Origin: CAILZL01 sp050248275
Lineage (GTDB): Bacteria; Pseudomonadota; Gammaproteobacteria; Steroidobacterales; Steroidobacteraceae
Length of the DNA: 64,000 bases
Direction: 5' to 3'
Assembly (NCBI GenBank): GCA_050248275.1
Contig: JBFWSR010000003.1
Location: 62,001-126,000, forward strand
Position 1 is the stretch's first letter; each line of letters opens with the position of its first letter. The notes beneath the pieces were generated by a model, which had not been told where the DNA came from, made no database searches, and was given only the letters and a program-made list of their open reading frames with translations. Both the position numbers and the translations under genes were made by a program. Below are positions 32,458 to 41,692 of the stretch, piece by piece.

Positions 32458-33741
32458 ATGTGTGGGTTGTCATGCCTTCAATTGATTAGAGCTACCGCAC
32501 GTAGTGTCGCGTTCATCTACGCACTAACTATTGGTGTAGCAGCGGCGCAAACCGCATCCGCGCTGCCGGCTCCTCTTTCCCTTGGTGACGTTATTCGCAT
32601 CGCACGCGAGAACCGCTCCGAAGTGGCGGCGCTGAGTGCGCGTGCCGATGCGCTCTCACAACGCCCCGCTATCGTCGGTGCACTGGAAGACCCGATGCTC
32701 TCGCCAGCCATCGATCACTACCCCTTCAAAATGATGGAAGGCGAAGAAAACGGTCGTCGCTACGATTGGAGTATTGCTGTCGAGCAACGCTTCCCGTTGT
32801 CGGGCGTGCTTGGTCATCGCCGTCGTGCTGCGCGCGCGGAAGCAGAGCGCGCAAATGCCGCTGTTGCGAGCGGGCAGCTGGATGTCTCCCTGGCTGCGCA
32901 ACGCGCTTTTTTTATGGTGCACGAGCGCCGGCAGATGGCGCTCGTGCTCAACGAGCAACTCTCACTTGCTCAACAACTCGTCAGTGCCGCGAGCGCTCGC
33001 TACAGTAGCGGGACCGGCATGCAAGCAGACGTGCTGCGCGCTGAAGTCGAGGTGGCGCGGACGCAAGCGACACAGCAGTCTCTCGTCGCTCAGCTTCGCG
33101 CAGCCGAGGCTATGTTGAATGTGAATCTTGGTCGTCAACCGGAGGCGGGAATTCCGGCGCTCGACTACGCCGTGCGGCGCGATGAGCCTCTAGCCTCCGG
33201 CGCAGTTAGTGCCCAAGCGCTGACCAAAAGACCGGAACTGCAAGCGGGTGCGGCCGAAGTCGAGCGCGCATCCGCTGAGATTGATGTCATGCGCTCGATG
33301 TATTTGCCAATGGCAACCGTTCGCGTCGGTCGTGCGTCGACCATGGCTGAAGGACCAGGCGCAATGATCATGGTTGGTGTGAGTGTGCCTATTTGGCGCG
33401 AGCGCTTGCATGCGGGTGTCGCCGAAGCCAAAGCCATGGAACGCATGGCGAACGCCGATCTGCAAGCCATGCAGCTCATGATTGCGGGCGAAGCCGTGGA
33501 GGCGCGCGAAGGGGTGATCGCGGCGCGCACACAAATGACGATGCTCGAAACGCAAATCATTCCACGCGCGCGCGCCGCAGTTGACGCGTCGCTTGCCGGT
33601 TATCGCGCCGGGCAAGGCTCCCTGGTCTCGGTGATTGAATCGTCGCGTGCTTTGTGGGAAGTACGTGCCGAGCTGGTCATGGCTGAGACTGCACTGAGCG
33701 ATGCGTGGGCAAAGTTGGCGCGCGCGTCCGGGCAACAGTAG
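32458..33741 (+). CDS. TolC-family outer-membrane channel of an RND metal pump
   Basis: A 427-residue outer-membrane factor of the CusC/CzcC type. After a signal peptide (to about residue 34) it has the family start LSLGDVIRIARENRSE, then two repeats of long helices and short barrel strands, with the YSSGTGMQADVLRAEVEVART segment in the first half and GYRAGQGSLVSVIESSRAL in the second. It docks onto the adaptor and pump encoded next. ATG at 32458 gives a normal signal peptide; a GTG at 32440 is also in frame. The gene starts inside the second copy of the tandem repeat. Confidence 0.88.
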   Translation: MCGLSCLQLIRATARSVAFIYALTIGVAAAQTASALPAPLSLGDVIRIARENRSEVAALSARADALSQRPAIVGALEDPMLSPAIDHYPFKMMEGEENGRRYDWSIAVEQRFPLSGVLGHRRRAARAEAERANAAVASGQLDVSLAAQRAFFMVHERRQMALVLNEQLSLAQQLVSAASARYSSGTGMQADVLRAEVEVARTQATQQSLVAQLRAAEAMLNVNLGRQPEAGIPALDYAVRRDEPLASGAVSAQALTKRPELQAGAAEVERASAEIDVMRSMYLPMATVRVGRASTMAEGPGAMIMVGVSVPIWRERLHAGVAEAKAMERMANADLQAMQLMIAGEAVEAREGVIAARTQMTMLETQIIPRARAAVDASLAGYRAGQGSLVSVIESSRALWEVRAELVMAETALSDAWAKLARASGQQ

Positions 33742-33752
33742 GAGCTGCGTCG

Positions 33753-35033
33753 ATGGCCATTAAGCTTAACCTCGGAATGCGTAATGTCGCCATCGGTGCA
33801 GTGGCTGTCGCCGTTGTGATAGGCGGTTTCTTGCTGGTACAAGACCAGCGTCATGGCTGGCCGTTCTCAAGGCATCACAACTTACCTGCGGATGTGCGCG
33901 ACGCAGCCGCTCTCCCGGCGCAACCTACGCAGCCGACATCGGCTATTGAGCGCGTTGCCGTCGAGCTTCCGGCAACACAACTTGAGGCGCTCGGAATTCA
34001 AGCTGAGGCAGTTCGAACTGAGAAGCTTACCGATCCGGTGCGCGCCGTCGCCACTGTGGTCGCGGATGAATCGCGCATCAGCCATGTACATACTCGCGTG
34101 GCCGGTTGGGTCGAGCAGTTGTTCGTTAACACGACCGGTGAGAGCGTGCGTGCGGGGCAGCCTTTGGCTGCGGTGTTCTCGCAAGAGTTGTTTTCGTCGC
34201 AGAACGAGTTTCTGTCGGCATTGCGACAAGCGCAAAGCGGACCGAGTAGCGCCGTAAGCGAAGCAGCGCGTACGCGGCTGAAAGTGCTGGGCATGAGCGA
34301 TGCGGAGATTGCGCAGATTGAAAGTTCGCGACAAGCGCGCCGCTTGGTGACCGTATCGGCTCCGCGCGGCGGTGTCGTTATGCGTCGCGGCGTGACGGTA
34401 GGAACCGCTGTTGATCCTTCGACGGAAATCGTGACCATCGCAGATCTGTCCCATGTCTGGGTGCTTGCGGAAGTATCCGAGGGAGCTGCGGCGCAAATCA
34501 AGGCAGGCACGTCGGCGACATTAGACTTCCCTGTCTCCGGTCGCGCAGCGTTTAAGTCGAGTGTTGAATTCGTCTATCCGACATTGACGGAACGGACGCG
34601 GACGGTGCGAGTGCGTTTAGGCGTGGCGAACAGCGACGGCCTACTTCGGCCCGGCTTGTATGGCACAGTCGAATTCTCGGCACCGCCACGTGAAGTGATG
34701 ACGGTGGCCCGCGATGCAGTCGTGTACACCGGCGAGACCCAGCATGTCTTTGTGCGACTGGATAACGGCGTTATTGAACCGCGCGACGTGAAGATCGGTG
34801 GACGTGTTGGTGAACGCATTGAGGTAACCGAGGGATTATCACCAAGCGATCAAGTCGTCACCACGGGGGTGTTCTTGATCGACTCCGAAAGCAGATTGCG
34901 TGCTTCCGGTGGCGTTCGTCATGCGGGGCATGGAAGCGCACAGCAAGGTGATCAGCCAGCCGCCACGGCTACCACGCCAGCGCCTGCGCAATCAACCCCC
35001 GAGCAACACTCGACTCACGACAAACCAAAGTGA
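33753..35033 (+). CDS. RND periplasmic adaptor subunit (CusB-like)
   Basis: A 426-residue membrane-fusion protein that links the inner-membrane pump and the outer-membrane channel. It has an N-terminal anchor helix (about residues 8-28) and the barrel-sandwich/hairpin region (RISHVHTRVAGWVEQL, RAGQPLAAVFSQELF). A beta-barrel domain with TVRVRLGV and a C-terminal His/Thr/Pro-rich tail (about 390-426) follow. AGGAG precedes ATG 33753, 11 nt after the channel gene. The lack of the N-terminal heavy-metal-binding domain separates it from the second CusB homologue at 43636. Substrate Cu/Ag or a related cation is inferred. Confidence 0.9.
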   Translation: MAIKLNLGMRNVAIGAVAVAVVIGGFLLVQDQRHGWPFSRHHNLPADVRDAAALPAQPTQPTSAIERVAVELPATQLEALGIQAEAVRTEKLTDPVRAVATVVADESRISHVHTRVAGWVEQLFVNTTGESVRAGQPLAAVFSQELFSSQNEFLSALRQAQSGPSSAVSEAARTRLKVLGMSDAEIAQIESSRQARRLVTVSAPRGGVVMRRGVTVGTAVDPSTEIVTIADLSHVWVLAEVSEGAAAQIKAGTSATLDFPVSGRAAFKSSVEFVYPTLTERTRTVRVRLGVANSDGLLRPGLYGTVEFSAPPREVMTVARDAVVYTGETQHVFVRLDNGVIEPRDVKIGGRVGERIEVTEGLSPSDQVVTTGVFLIDSESRLRASGGVRHAGHGSAQQGDQPAATATTPAPAQSTPEQHSTHDKPK

Positions 35034-35043
35034 GCTGGCGATC

Positions 35044-38000
35044 ATGATCGAGCGCATCATCGAATGGTCGGCACAGCATCGTTGGATCGTATTTGGCGTA
35101 ACGCTAATACTCGCCTTGTGGGCGGTCGATTCCATCCGAAAAACGCCGCTTGATGCGATTCCCGATCTTTCCGATCCGCAGGTTATTGTCTTTACCGAAT
35201 GGATGGGTCGTAGCCCGGATCTGGTCGAGGACCAAATCACCTATCCGCTGGTTCGTGCATTGCAGAGCACGCCCGGTGTGCGCACCGTGCGCGGGTATTC
35301 GATGTTCGGCATGAGCTTCATCTATGCCATCTTCAACGACAACACCGACATCTATTGGGCGCGCACGCGCGTTGTTGAACAGATTGGACGAGCGCAGCAA
35401 TCGATTCCCGCCGGTGTCGTGCCGACACTCGGCCCCGACGCGAGCGGAGTGGGTTGGATATATCAATACGCTATTGAGGACACGTCCGGCCGCATGGATT
35501 TAGCCGAGTTGCGCGCACTTCAAGACTTTACGATACGTCCCGCATTGCAGGGTGTCCAAGGTGTTGCCGAAGTGGCATCGCTCGGTGGATTCGAGCGGCA
35601 GTATCAGATTCTGCTCGATCCGGGAAAACTCACCGCATTTGGCGTAACACCGCTCGATGTCACGCGAGCCGTGCGTGATGCCAATGCCGAAGTAGGTGCG
35701 CGCGTACTCGAAATGGGCGGGCGCGAATTTGTGCTGCGAGGTCGCGGCTACGTCAAGTCGCTGGAAGATTTGGAGCTCAGTGTAGTATCCACCGCCGCCG
35801 GCGGTACGCCAATTCGCGTGCGCGATGTGGCCACGGTGCAATTCGGTCCAGAGATTCGTCGCGGCGCAGCCGACTTGAACGGCAATGGCGAAACCGTTGG
35901 CGGCATTGTTGTAATGCGCATCGGCTCCAATGCGCTCGATGTCATTCGCACGCTTAAGGTGCAAATGGAAGCGCTCGCCCTGCCAGCGAATGTGCGTCTG
36001 GTGCCGACCTACGATCGTTCCGAACTCATATTGGGCTCCATCGATACGCTGCGACTGACGCTGATTGAAGAAGGCATCATCGTCGGGGCGATTTGCCTCG
36101 TGTTTCTGATGCACGCGCGCTCTGCACTGGTGGCCATCATTATCCTGCCTATGTCGGTGCTGCTGTCGTTCATCGGCATCCGCTTTCTTGGGCTTACGAC
36201 CAATATCATGTCGCTCGGTGGCATTGCCATTGCGGTGGGTGAGTTGAGCGACGCAGCCATCGTCTTGATCGAGAACGCCCACACACGTTTATCCGGTGCG
36301 CCGAGCAATGCAGATCGCCGCCGCATTATTATTGACGCCTGCAAAGAAGTCGGTCGGCCGATCTTTTTCTCACTTCTCTTGATTACCGTGAGCTTTCTGC
36401 CGATCTTCACTTTGGCGGGGCAAGCCGGTAGGTTGTTTCAACCGCTTGCGTACACCAAGACATTAGCGATGTTCGTCGCGGCGATCTTGTCGGTGACGCT
36501 TGCGCCGCCGCTGATGATCCTCTTGTTGCGCGGACGATTTCGCACCGAACAGGAAAACCCGATCAATCGGTGGCTGGGAAAAATCTATCGTCCCATTGCC
36601 GGTATCGTCGTGCACCATCGCGTGCTCGTTGTGACGGCAGCGGCCATAGTTATGATTGCAACCGTGCCTGTGTTTCTGCGCTTAGGCTCGGAGTTCATGC
36701 CGCCGCTGGATGAAGGCTCGTTGCTCGTGATGCCGACCACGTTTCCCGGCATCTCTATTGAAGAGGCGCGACGAGCGCTTAACGCCCAGCATCGCATCAT
36801 TATGAGTTTTGGCGAAGTGGCTTCGGTTCACGGCAAGGCTGGCCGTGCCGAAACCGCGACCGATCCTGCACAGCTCGACATGAACGAGTCGGTGGTGACG
36901 TTGCGGCCTTCCGAGCAGTGGCCGCTGATTACCAGCGAGCGTTGGTATAGCAGTTGGGCTCCCGAGTGGCTCAAAACAATACTGCGTCCGCTCTGGCCGG
37001 ATAAGCAGCGGCGTACTCAGTCTGAGCTCGCGCGCGACCTCGGTACTGCGCTGCGCATGCCCGGTTATCAAATGGCAATCTCGCCGCCGATTCGCACGCG
37101 CATCGACATGCTCACCACCGGCGTCCGCACGCCCGTGGGAATTAAAGTGTTCGGTCCCGATCTTGCCGGTATTGAGCGGGTGAGCTTGGAGCTGGAAGGT
37201 TTGTTACGAGAAGTAGATGGCACGCGCAGCACGTTTGCCGAACGCCAGACGGGACGCGAGTACATCGATATCGTGCCGGATCGTGAAGCCATCGCACGCT
37301 ATGGACTGACGGTGCGCGACGTCTTGGACATCGTCGAAGCCACCATCGGCGGCATGCCCATCTCCACCGTGATCGATGGCCGCGCGCGCTTCACCGTGAA
37401 TGTTCGCTACGCAGCCGATTTTCGCGCCGATCCGCAGACGCTGCGCACTATTCAAATACCGATTCCGCCGGTTGAATCCGTAATGCTCTCGCAAGGCGAT
37501 GAGTCTGGCCGTGGCAGCGTATCGGCCGCACGCAGTGAAGTGAGCTCGAGCGGGGGCATGGGCTCGATGGGCGGCAAGTCCAGTTCAGGCGGCGGCATGA
37601 ACGATTCTGCGATGGCAACGCGTTCGGCATCTAGCGCAGTGGATAGCTGGGAACGCGGACAACAAAGAGGTGTGTCGGTGCCGCTCGGCGCGTTAGCCGA
37701 CGTGCGCGTCGTGAGCGGTCCACCGATGATCAAGAACGAGAATGGCGTGTTGGTGGGCTATGTATTCGCAGACATCGAAAGCGCAAAGCGCGACTTGGGC
37801 GGCTGGGTGCAAGACGCGAAACGCCTGGTAAAGGATCGACTAACGCTGCCTGCTGGATTTCAACTGCAGTGGACCGGGCAATACGAGTTCATGGCCGACA
37901 TGCAAGCACGTATGCGTATCGTGTTGCCGCTCACGTTGGTGCTGATAGTGGCGTTGCTCTTTATGTCTCTGCGCGGGTGGATGCAGACCGGGCTCGTGCT

Positions 38001-38463
38001 GATGAGTTTGCCGTTTGCGGTTGCAGGAAGCATTTGGTTGTTGGCGTTACTCAACTACAACTTATCTACTGCGGTATGGGTGGGTTTGATCGCGGTCGGT
38101 GGTGTTGCGGCACAAACTGGCATTGTGGTGATCGTGTATCTCGATCAAGCGTTTAACGAGGCACGCGAGCAAGGGCGATTGCGCTTACTTGAGAACATCG
38201 ATACCGCAGTGATTGAAGGGGCATCGAAGTGCCTGCGCCCCATGCTGATGACAGTGGCGACCACAGTACTGGGGTTGATGCCGTTACTTTTCGAATCCGG
38301 TGTCGGAGCCGATTTGTCTGCGCGTACTGCTGCACCCGTGGTGGGCGGCTTGTGGTCGTGCATGTTCCTTACGCTCTTAGTGCTGCCCGCCGCGTATGCG
38401 ATCTGGCGGCGCTGGCAATTCGCGCGCGGCGAAGCCGGGGTGGCGCAACGTGAACCGGCCTGA
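35044..38463 (+). CDS. CusA/CzcA-family RND pump with Met/Ser/Gly-rich insertion
   Basis: A 1139-residue inner-membrane proton-driven exporter of the heavy-metal RND family. It has IPDLSDPQVIVFTEWMGRSP near the start, the charged transmembrane pattern of helix 4 (IAIAVGELSDAAIVLIENAH), and the periplasmic GRAETATDPAQL motif. About 60 residues (near 815-875) rich in Ser, Gly and Met (GGMGSMGGKSSSGGGM) are inserted in the second periplasmic half where CusA and CzcA have only a short link before LGALADVRV. This explains the length above the usual 1040-1060. The insertion could bind Cu+ or act as a flexible trap. The end overlaps the start of the next gene. Confidence 0.92.
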   Translation: MIERIIEWSAQHRWIVFGVTLILALWAVDSIRKTPLDAIPDLSDPQVIVFTEWMGRSPDLVEDQITYPLVRALQSTPGVRTVRGYSMFGMSFIYAIFNDNTDIYWARTRVVEQIGRAQQSIPAGVVPTLGPDASGVGWIYQYAIEDTSGRMDLAELRALQDFTIRPALQGVQGVAEVASLGGFERQYQILLDPGKLTAFGVTPLDVTRAVRDANAEVGARVLEMGGREFVLRGRGYVKSLEDLELSVVSTAAGGTPIRVRDVATVQFGPEIRRGAADLNGNGETVGGIVVMRIGSNALDVIRTLKVQMEALALPANVRLVPTYDRSELILGSIDTLRLTLIEEGIIVGAICLVFLMHARSALVAIIILPMSVLLSFIGIRFLGLTTNIMSLGGIAIAVGELSDAAIVLIENAHTRLSGAPSNADRRRIIIDACKEVGRPIFFSLLLITVSFLPIFTLAGQAGRLFQPLAYTKTLAMFVAAILSVTLAPPLMILLLRGRFRTEQENPINRWLGKIYRPIAGIVVHHRVLVVTAAAIVMIATVPVFLRLGSEFMPPLDEGSLLVMPTTFPGISIEEARRALNAQHRIIMSFGEVASVHGKAGRAETATDPAQLDMNESVVTLRPSEQWPLITSERWYSSWAPEWLKTILRPLWPDKQRRTQSELARDLGTALRMPGYQMAISPPIRTRIDMLTTGVRTPVGIKVFGPDLAGIERVSLELEGLLREVDGTRSTFAERQTGREYIDIVPDREAIARYGLTVRDVLDIVEATIGGMPISTVIDGRARFTVNVRYAADFRADPQTLRTIQIPIPPVESVMLSQGDESGRGSVSAARSEVSSSGGMGSMGGKSSSGGGMNDSAMATRSASSAVDSWERGQQRGVSVPLGALADVRVVSGPPMIKNENGVLVGYVFADIESAKRDLGGWVQDAKRLVKDRLTLPAGFQLQWTGQYEFMADMQARMRIVLPLTLVLIVALLFMSLRGWMQTGLVLMSLPFAVAGSIWLLALLNYNLSTAVWVGLIAVGGVAAQTGIVVIVYLDQAFNEAREQGRLRLLENIDTAVIEGASKCLRPMLMTVATTVLGLMPLLFESGVGADLSARTAAPVVGGLWSCMFLTLLVLPAAYAIWRRWQFARGEAGVAQREPA

Positions 38464-40858
38464 TCCTAAAACCACGCGCGGACTTTCGAGTGCCGATGCC
38501 GCGCGGAGATTACAGGAGGTAGGTCCTAATGAGATTGCGCGCGAGCAAGCCTCATCTGCATGGCGGCTTCTGGTCGCGCAATTCGGTAGTCCGGTGATCT
38601 GGCTGTTGTTTGGCGCGTGTGCGGTATCGGCGGCGCTTGGCGAAACTACCGATGCCATTGCAATTGGCGCGATTGTCATCATCAACGGCCTCGTTGGATT
38701 CTTTCAGGAGTATCGAGCTGAGCGTGCGGTACTTGCGCTGCGATCGATGACTGCGCCGCGCGCGCGAGTCATACGCGATGGCCACACAGTTGAGTTGCCC
38801 GCGTCACAAGTGGTGCCGGGCGATGTGCTCGTGCTCGAAGCCGGAGACGTCGTCGCCGCGGATGCGCGTTTGCTTGAAGCGCACACGCTTAGTACCGTCG
38901 AGGCAGCGCTGACTGGCGAGAGCATGCCGACCGAGAAGTCAGTGGAAACGGCGCCTGCGAATGCGCCGCTGGCAGAGCGTCGCGACTGCGTGTTTCTAGG
39001 TACCAGCGTGGCGACCGGCAGTGGTAGTGCCGAAGTCATCGCCACAGGGATGCACACCGAACTGGGCCGCATTGCGCACTTGCTTGCCACCGCGCACGAA
39101 GAAGTGACGCCGTTACAGAAACGGTTGGCGAGCTTAAGCCGCGTGCTACTGTTCTTATGTTTGGGAATCGTGGCGGCCGTGGCGTTGCTCGGCTGGATGC
39201 GCGGTCTACCGGCGATAGAGATATTGCTTTCCGCGGTTTCTCTTGCAGTTGCCGCCGTGCCGGAGGGCTTGCCTGCAATCGTGACGATTGCGCTTGCCAT
39301 CGGCGTGCAGCGCATGGCCGCGCGTCGTGCGCTGGTGCGGCATATGGTTGCGGTGGAGACGCTTGGTTGCGCCACCGTCATCTGCACGGATAAAACCGGC
39401 ACTTTAACCACCGGCGTGATGACGGTGCGCGAGTTGTGGGGTAACGATGAGGCGCTCATTGTCGACGTAGCCGCCGCATGCTGCGATGCCGATCTCGCCG
39501 AAGATGAAGTAAGCGGCGTGGGTGACCCGACGGAGATTGCCATTCTGGTCGCCGCTGCCGCGCGCGGCATTCGCCGCAACTCGCTCGAAAGCGAACGTCC
39601 GCGAAAATCCGTGCATCCCTTCGATGCCGACCGAAAGCGTATGTCGATCTTTCGCTCCGACGGTGTGTTGTATGTCAAAGGCGCGGTGGAGTCGGTCGTG
39701 CAATGTTCTCGCGTTGTGCCACACGGGACTCTGGAAGCTAATGCAGAGATGGCAGCACGAGGCTTGCGGGTTCTCGCCGTGGCACGAGGTTCACATGATG
39801 TGGAAGAAGGGCTCGAACTCTTGGGCCTCATCGGTATTGCCGATCCACCGCGAGTCGAAGTGATCGACGCAATCGTGTTGGCTGCCTCTGCGGGCATTCG
39901 CACAGTGATGATTACCGGCGATCATCCGGTGACCGCGCATGCCATCGCGCGCGAACTCGGGATCGTGCGCGTCGGTGAATCGCCCGACGATCTGGTTCAT
40001 GCGCGCGCCACGCCCGAAGATAAGTTGCAGATCGTTCGCCGCTGGAAATCGCGCGGCGCTATTGTTGCTATGACTGGCGATGGTGTGAACGATGCACCCG
40101 CATTGCGTGAGGCACACATTGGCATCGCGATGGGACGCACCGGCACCGAGGTCACGCGCGAAGCGTCGGACATAGTGTTGGCGGACGACAATTTCGCCAC
40201 CATCATCAACGCCGTCGAAGAGGGCCGTGGCATCTTCGACAATATCCGCAAGACAGTCGTGTATTTACTGTCGGGCAATACAGCGGAACTCGCCGTGATG
40301 TTCGCTGCCGCCATCATTGGCCTGCCATTGCCACTGCTGCCTTTGCATCTGCTGTGGATCAATCTCGTTACCGATGGCTTTCCGGCGCTGGCATTGGTTA
40401 CCGATCCGACTGATGCGAATGCGATGAAGCGACCGCCCCGCCATCCGCAGGAACCCATACTCGGCCGCAAGGAATGGCGCACCGTAATCTTCACCGGCTT
40501 GCTGCAAGCAGCAGTGACATTTGCGACCTTCGTTTGGGCCTTGAAGGAACGCAACCTAGAAGAAGCGCGAAATCTGGCGTTTTCGGTGCTGGTGTTTGGT
40601 GAGCTGCTGCGTGCGTTTTCCGCTCGCGATGCCATTCGCCCGTTCTGGGAGGTGGGCATCCTTTCCAATTGGCGCCTACTCAGTGTCGTGGCGGTTTCCT
40701 TTGTTGTACAGATTGGCATCCATCACTTTCCGGCAACACAACAGTTATTTCAAATTGGCCCGTTGAGTCTTCTCGATTGCATTCTTTCCATTGCGATAGG
40801 CTCAATACCGCTGTTGGTGCTTGAACTCACGAAGGTTATGAGCAGGCGATTGCGATGA
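38450..40858 (+). CDS. P2-type cation-transporting ATPase (Ca2+/Mn2+-like)
   Basis: An 802-residue P-type ATPase without P1B metal-binding domains. It has TGES, the ion-binding helix PEGLPAIVTIALAIG (with the Glu of the P2A group), phosphorylation site CTDKTGTLTTG, the nucleotide-binding KGAVE, TGDH, and GDGVNDAP. The C-terminal six helices include LLWINLVTDGFPALAL. This matches bacterial P2A calcium-type pumps; the ion could be Ca2+ or Mn2+. GTG at 38450 overlaps the pump stop by 14 nt; an ATG at 38396 is an alternative. Co-translation with a heavy-metal RND pump is unusual for this type. Confidence 0.9.
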   Translation: MNRPDPKTTRGLSSADAARRLQEVGPNEIAREQASSAWRLLVAQFGSPVIWLLFGACAVSAALGETTDAIAIGAIVIINGLVGFFQEYRAERAVLALRSMTAPRARVIRDGHTVELPASQVVPGDVLVLEAGDVVAADARLLEAHTLSTVEAALTGESMPTEKSVETAPANAPLAERRDCVFLGTSVATGSGSAEVIATGMHTELGRIAHLLATAHEEVTPLQKRLASLSRVLLFLCLGIVAAVALLGWMRGLPAIEILLSAVSLAVAAVPEGLPAIVTIALAIGVQRMAARRALVRHMVAVETLGCATVICTDKTGTLTTGVMTVRELWGNDEALIVDVAAACCDADLAEDEVSGVGDPTEIAILVAAAARGIRRNSLESERPRKSVHPFDADRKRMSIFRSDGVLYVKGAVESVVQCSRVVPHGTLEANAEMAARGLRVLAVARGSHDVEEGLELLGLIGIADPPRVEVIDAIVLAASAGIRTVMITGDHPVTAHAIARELGIVRVGESPDDLVHARATPEDKLQIVRRWKSRGAIVAMTGDGVNDAPALREAHIGIAMGRTGTEVTREASDIVLADDNFATIINAVEEGRGIFDNIRKTVVYLLSGNTAELAVMFAAAIIGLPLPLLPLHLLWINLVTDGFPALALVTDPTDANAMKRPPRHPQEPILGRKEWRTVIFTGLLQAAVTFATFVWALKERNLEEARNLAFSVLVFGELLRAFSARDAIRPFWEVGILSNWRLLSVVAVSFVVQIGIHHFPATQQLFQIGPLSLLDCILSIAIGSIPLLVLELTKVMSRRLR

Positions 40859-40877
40859 CATTACTCGAGGACTTTGG

Positions 40878-41396
40878 ATGCGAAAACCAATTATCTGTGC
40901 GGGCACGATACTCGCGACCCTGAGTCTTGCAGGGTGTGGGGTGGATTCGCCAGGCGACAAGGCTCCGCAAGGTGTGGCGGCATCTCCTGCCGAATCAACA
41001 GCGTTGCCGACTCTAATTGTTCACAAGAGCGAAAGCTGCGGTTGTTGTGTCGCTTGGGTGGACCACATGAAGCGCGCTGGCTTCAACGCAGATGTTCGCA
41101 ACGTCGATAACATGGAGCCGATTAAGCGGAGCGTTGGAATTCCGGCTGAAATGGGTTCTTGCCACACCGCGCAAGTGGGTCGCTATTTCGTCGAAGGCCA
41201 CGTCCCGGCAGAAGACGTAAAGCGCTTGCTCACAGAACATCCTGATGCTAAAGGACTCACCGTCCCGCGAATGCCAGTAGGATCGCCTGGCATGGAAATA
41301 CCATCGGGTAAGGTGGAGCCGTACGATGTCTTACTTGTTGCTAATGACGGCACAACTTCGGTGTATGCCCATCATGGGGACGAGACAACGCATTGA
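40878..41396 (+). CDS. DUF411-family copper-binding lipoprotein
   Basis: A 172-residue exported protein with a lipobox (LAGC at residue about 20). The DUF411 domain follows: LIVHKSESCGCCVAW with its CxCC thiols, the SCHTAQVGRYFVEGH segment and the VPRMPVGSPGME stretch. DUF411 proteins are found with copper export systems and probably bind Cu+ through the CGCC thiols and Met residues. It starts 19 nt after the P2-type ATPase gene, so it may belong to the same transcript. A hairpin follows its stop. Confidence 0.88.
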   Translation: MRKPIICAGTILATLSLAGCGVDSPGDKAPQGVAASPAESTALPTLIVHKSESCGCCVAWVDHMKRAGFNADVRNVDNMEPIKRSVGIPAEMGSCHTAQVGRYFVEGHVPAEDVKRLLTEHPDAKGLTVPRMPVGSPGMEIPSGKVEPYDVLLVANDGTTSVYAHHGDETTH

Positions 41397-41418
41397 TCTC
41401 AGTAATAACGTTCCGTCG

Positions 41419-41441
41419 CCGAACGACGCTGGTTCGTTCGG
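41419..41441 (+). terminator. Terminator-like hairpin after the DUF411 gene
   Basis: CCGAACGA (41419-41426), loop of seven, TCGTTCGG (41434-41441): a perfect 8-bp stem. It is not followed by a strong T-run, so it may be a weak terminator or an RNA-stabilising end rather than a classical intrinsic terminator. Confidence 0.45.
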
Positions 41442-41478
41442 GTAGCGAATTAGCCTATTTGTAGCATCAAAAAACACC

Positions 41479-41692
41479 GTGTCAGGCTCTCATCGACCCG
41501 AGCGCGGCAGGCAGCGCATGGTGTTGGATCGTCATCGACTCGTCGCCGGGACGGCGAAAGCGAGAGGCACTTGCAGGGTTCAGCCCGACAGGGCCGAGCA
41601 GAGCGCGAACCCGGAAAACGCCGGTGGCACCGTGTGCCATGAGCCTGCTAAAGGTTGCGGCAAGCCTTCTCAAACCCTATTCGCAGGCGAAA
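41479..41692 (+). ncRNA. Structured RNA resembling HEARO / IscB-type omega RNA, no nuclease gene
   Basis: A chain of stems is visible in order. They are GCGC/GCGC (41502-41505 with 41514-41517); CTCG-TCGCC, loop GGGAC, GGCGA, AAG, CGAG (41539-41564); GGGTTC/GAACCC (41576-41581 with 41607-41612) enclosing GCCC/GGGC (41583-41586 with 41591-41594); GGCAC/GTGCC (41626-41638); and AAGGTTG/CAA-CCTT (41651-41668). A long-range pair GCAG/CTGC (41573-41576 with 41645-41648) closes the core. CGAAAG, AACCCGGAAAA and ATGAGCC lie in the order I recall from HEARO RNAs, which guide the IscB/IsrB nucleases of IS200/605-type elements. No IscB frame follows. A 110-codon frame across it is not credible as protein. 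The end is approximate. Confidence 0.55.

Larger units (their letters stand above)
31893..32527 (+). repeat. Tandem duplication, copy 2
   Basis: The second copy of the unit at 31198-31833. It contains the second small periplasmic protein gene, its terminator and the true start of the TolC-type gene, which continues beyond the repeat. A 59-base unrelated stretch (31834-31892) separates the copies. Confidence 0.85.

Noticed and set aside
35500..36282. Minus-strand frame of 260 codons opposite the RND pump
   Set aside because: Shadow of the pump gene, His/Gln-rich with no protein pattern.
38704..39903. Long minus-strand reading frame of 399 codons opposite the P2-type ATPase gene
   Set aside because: Ser/Thr/Ala-rich shadow of a GC-rich gene with clear ATPase motifs on the plus strand; no family pattern of its own.
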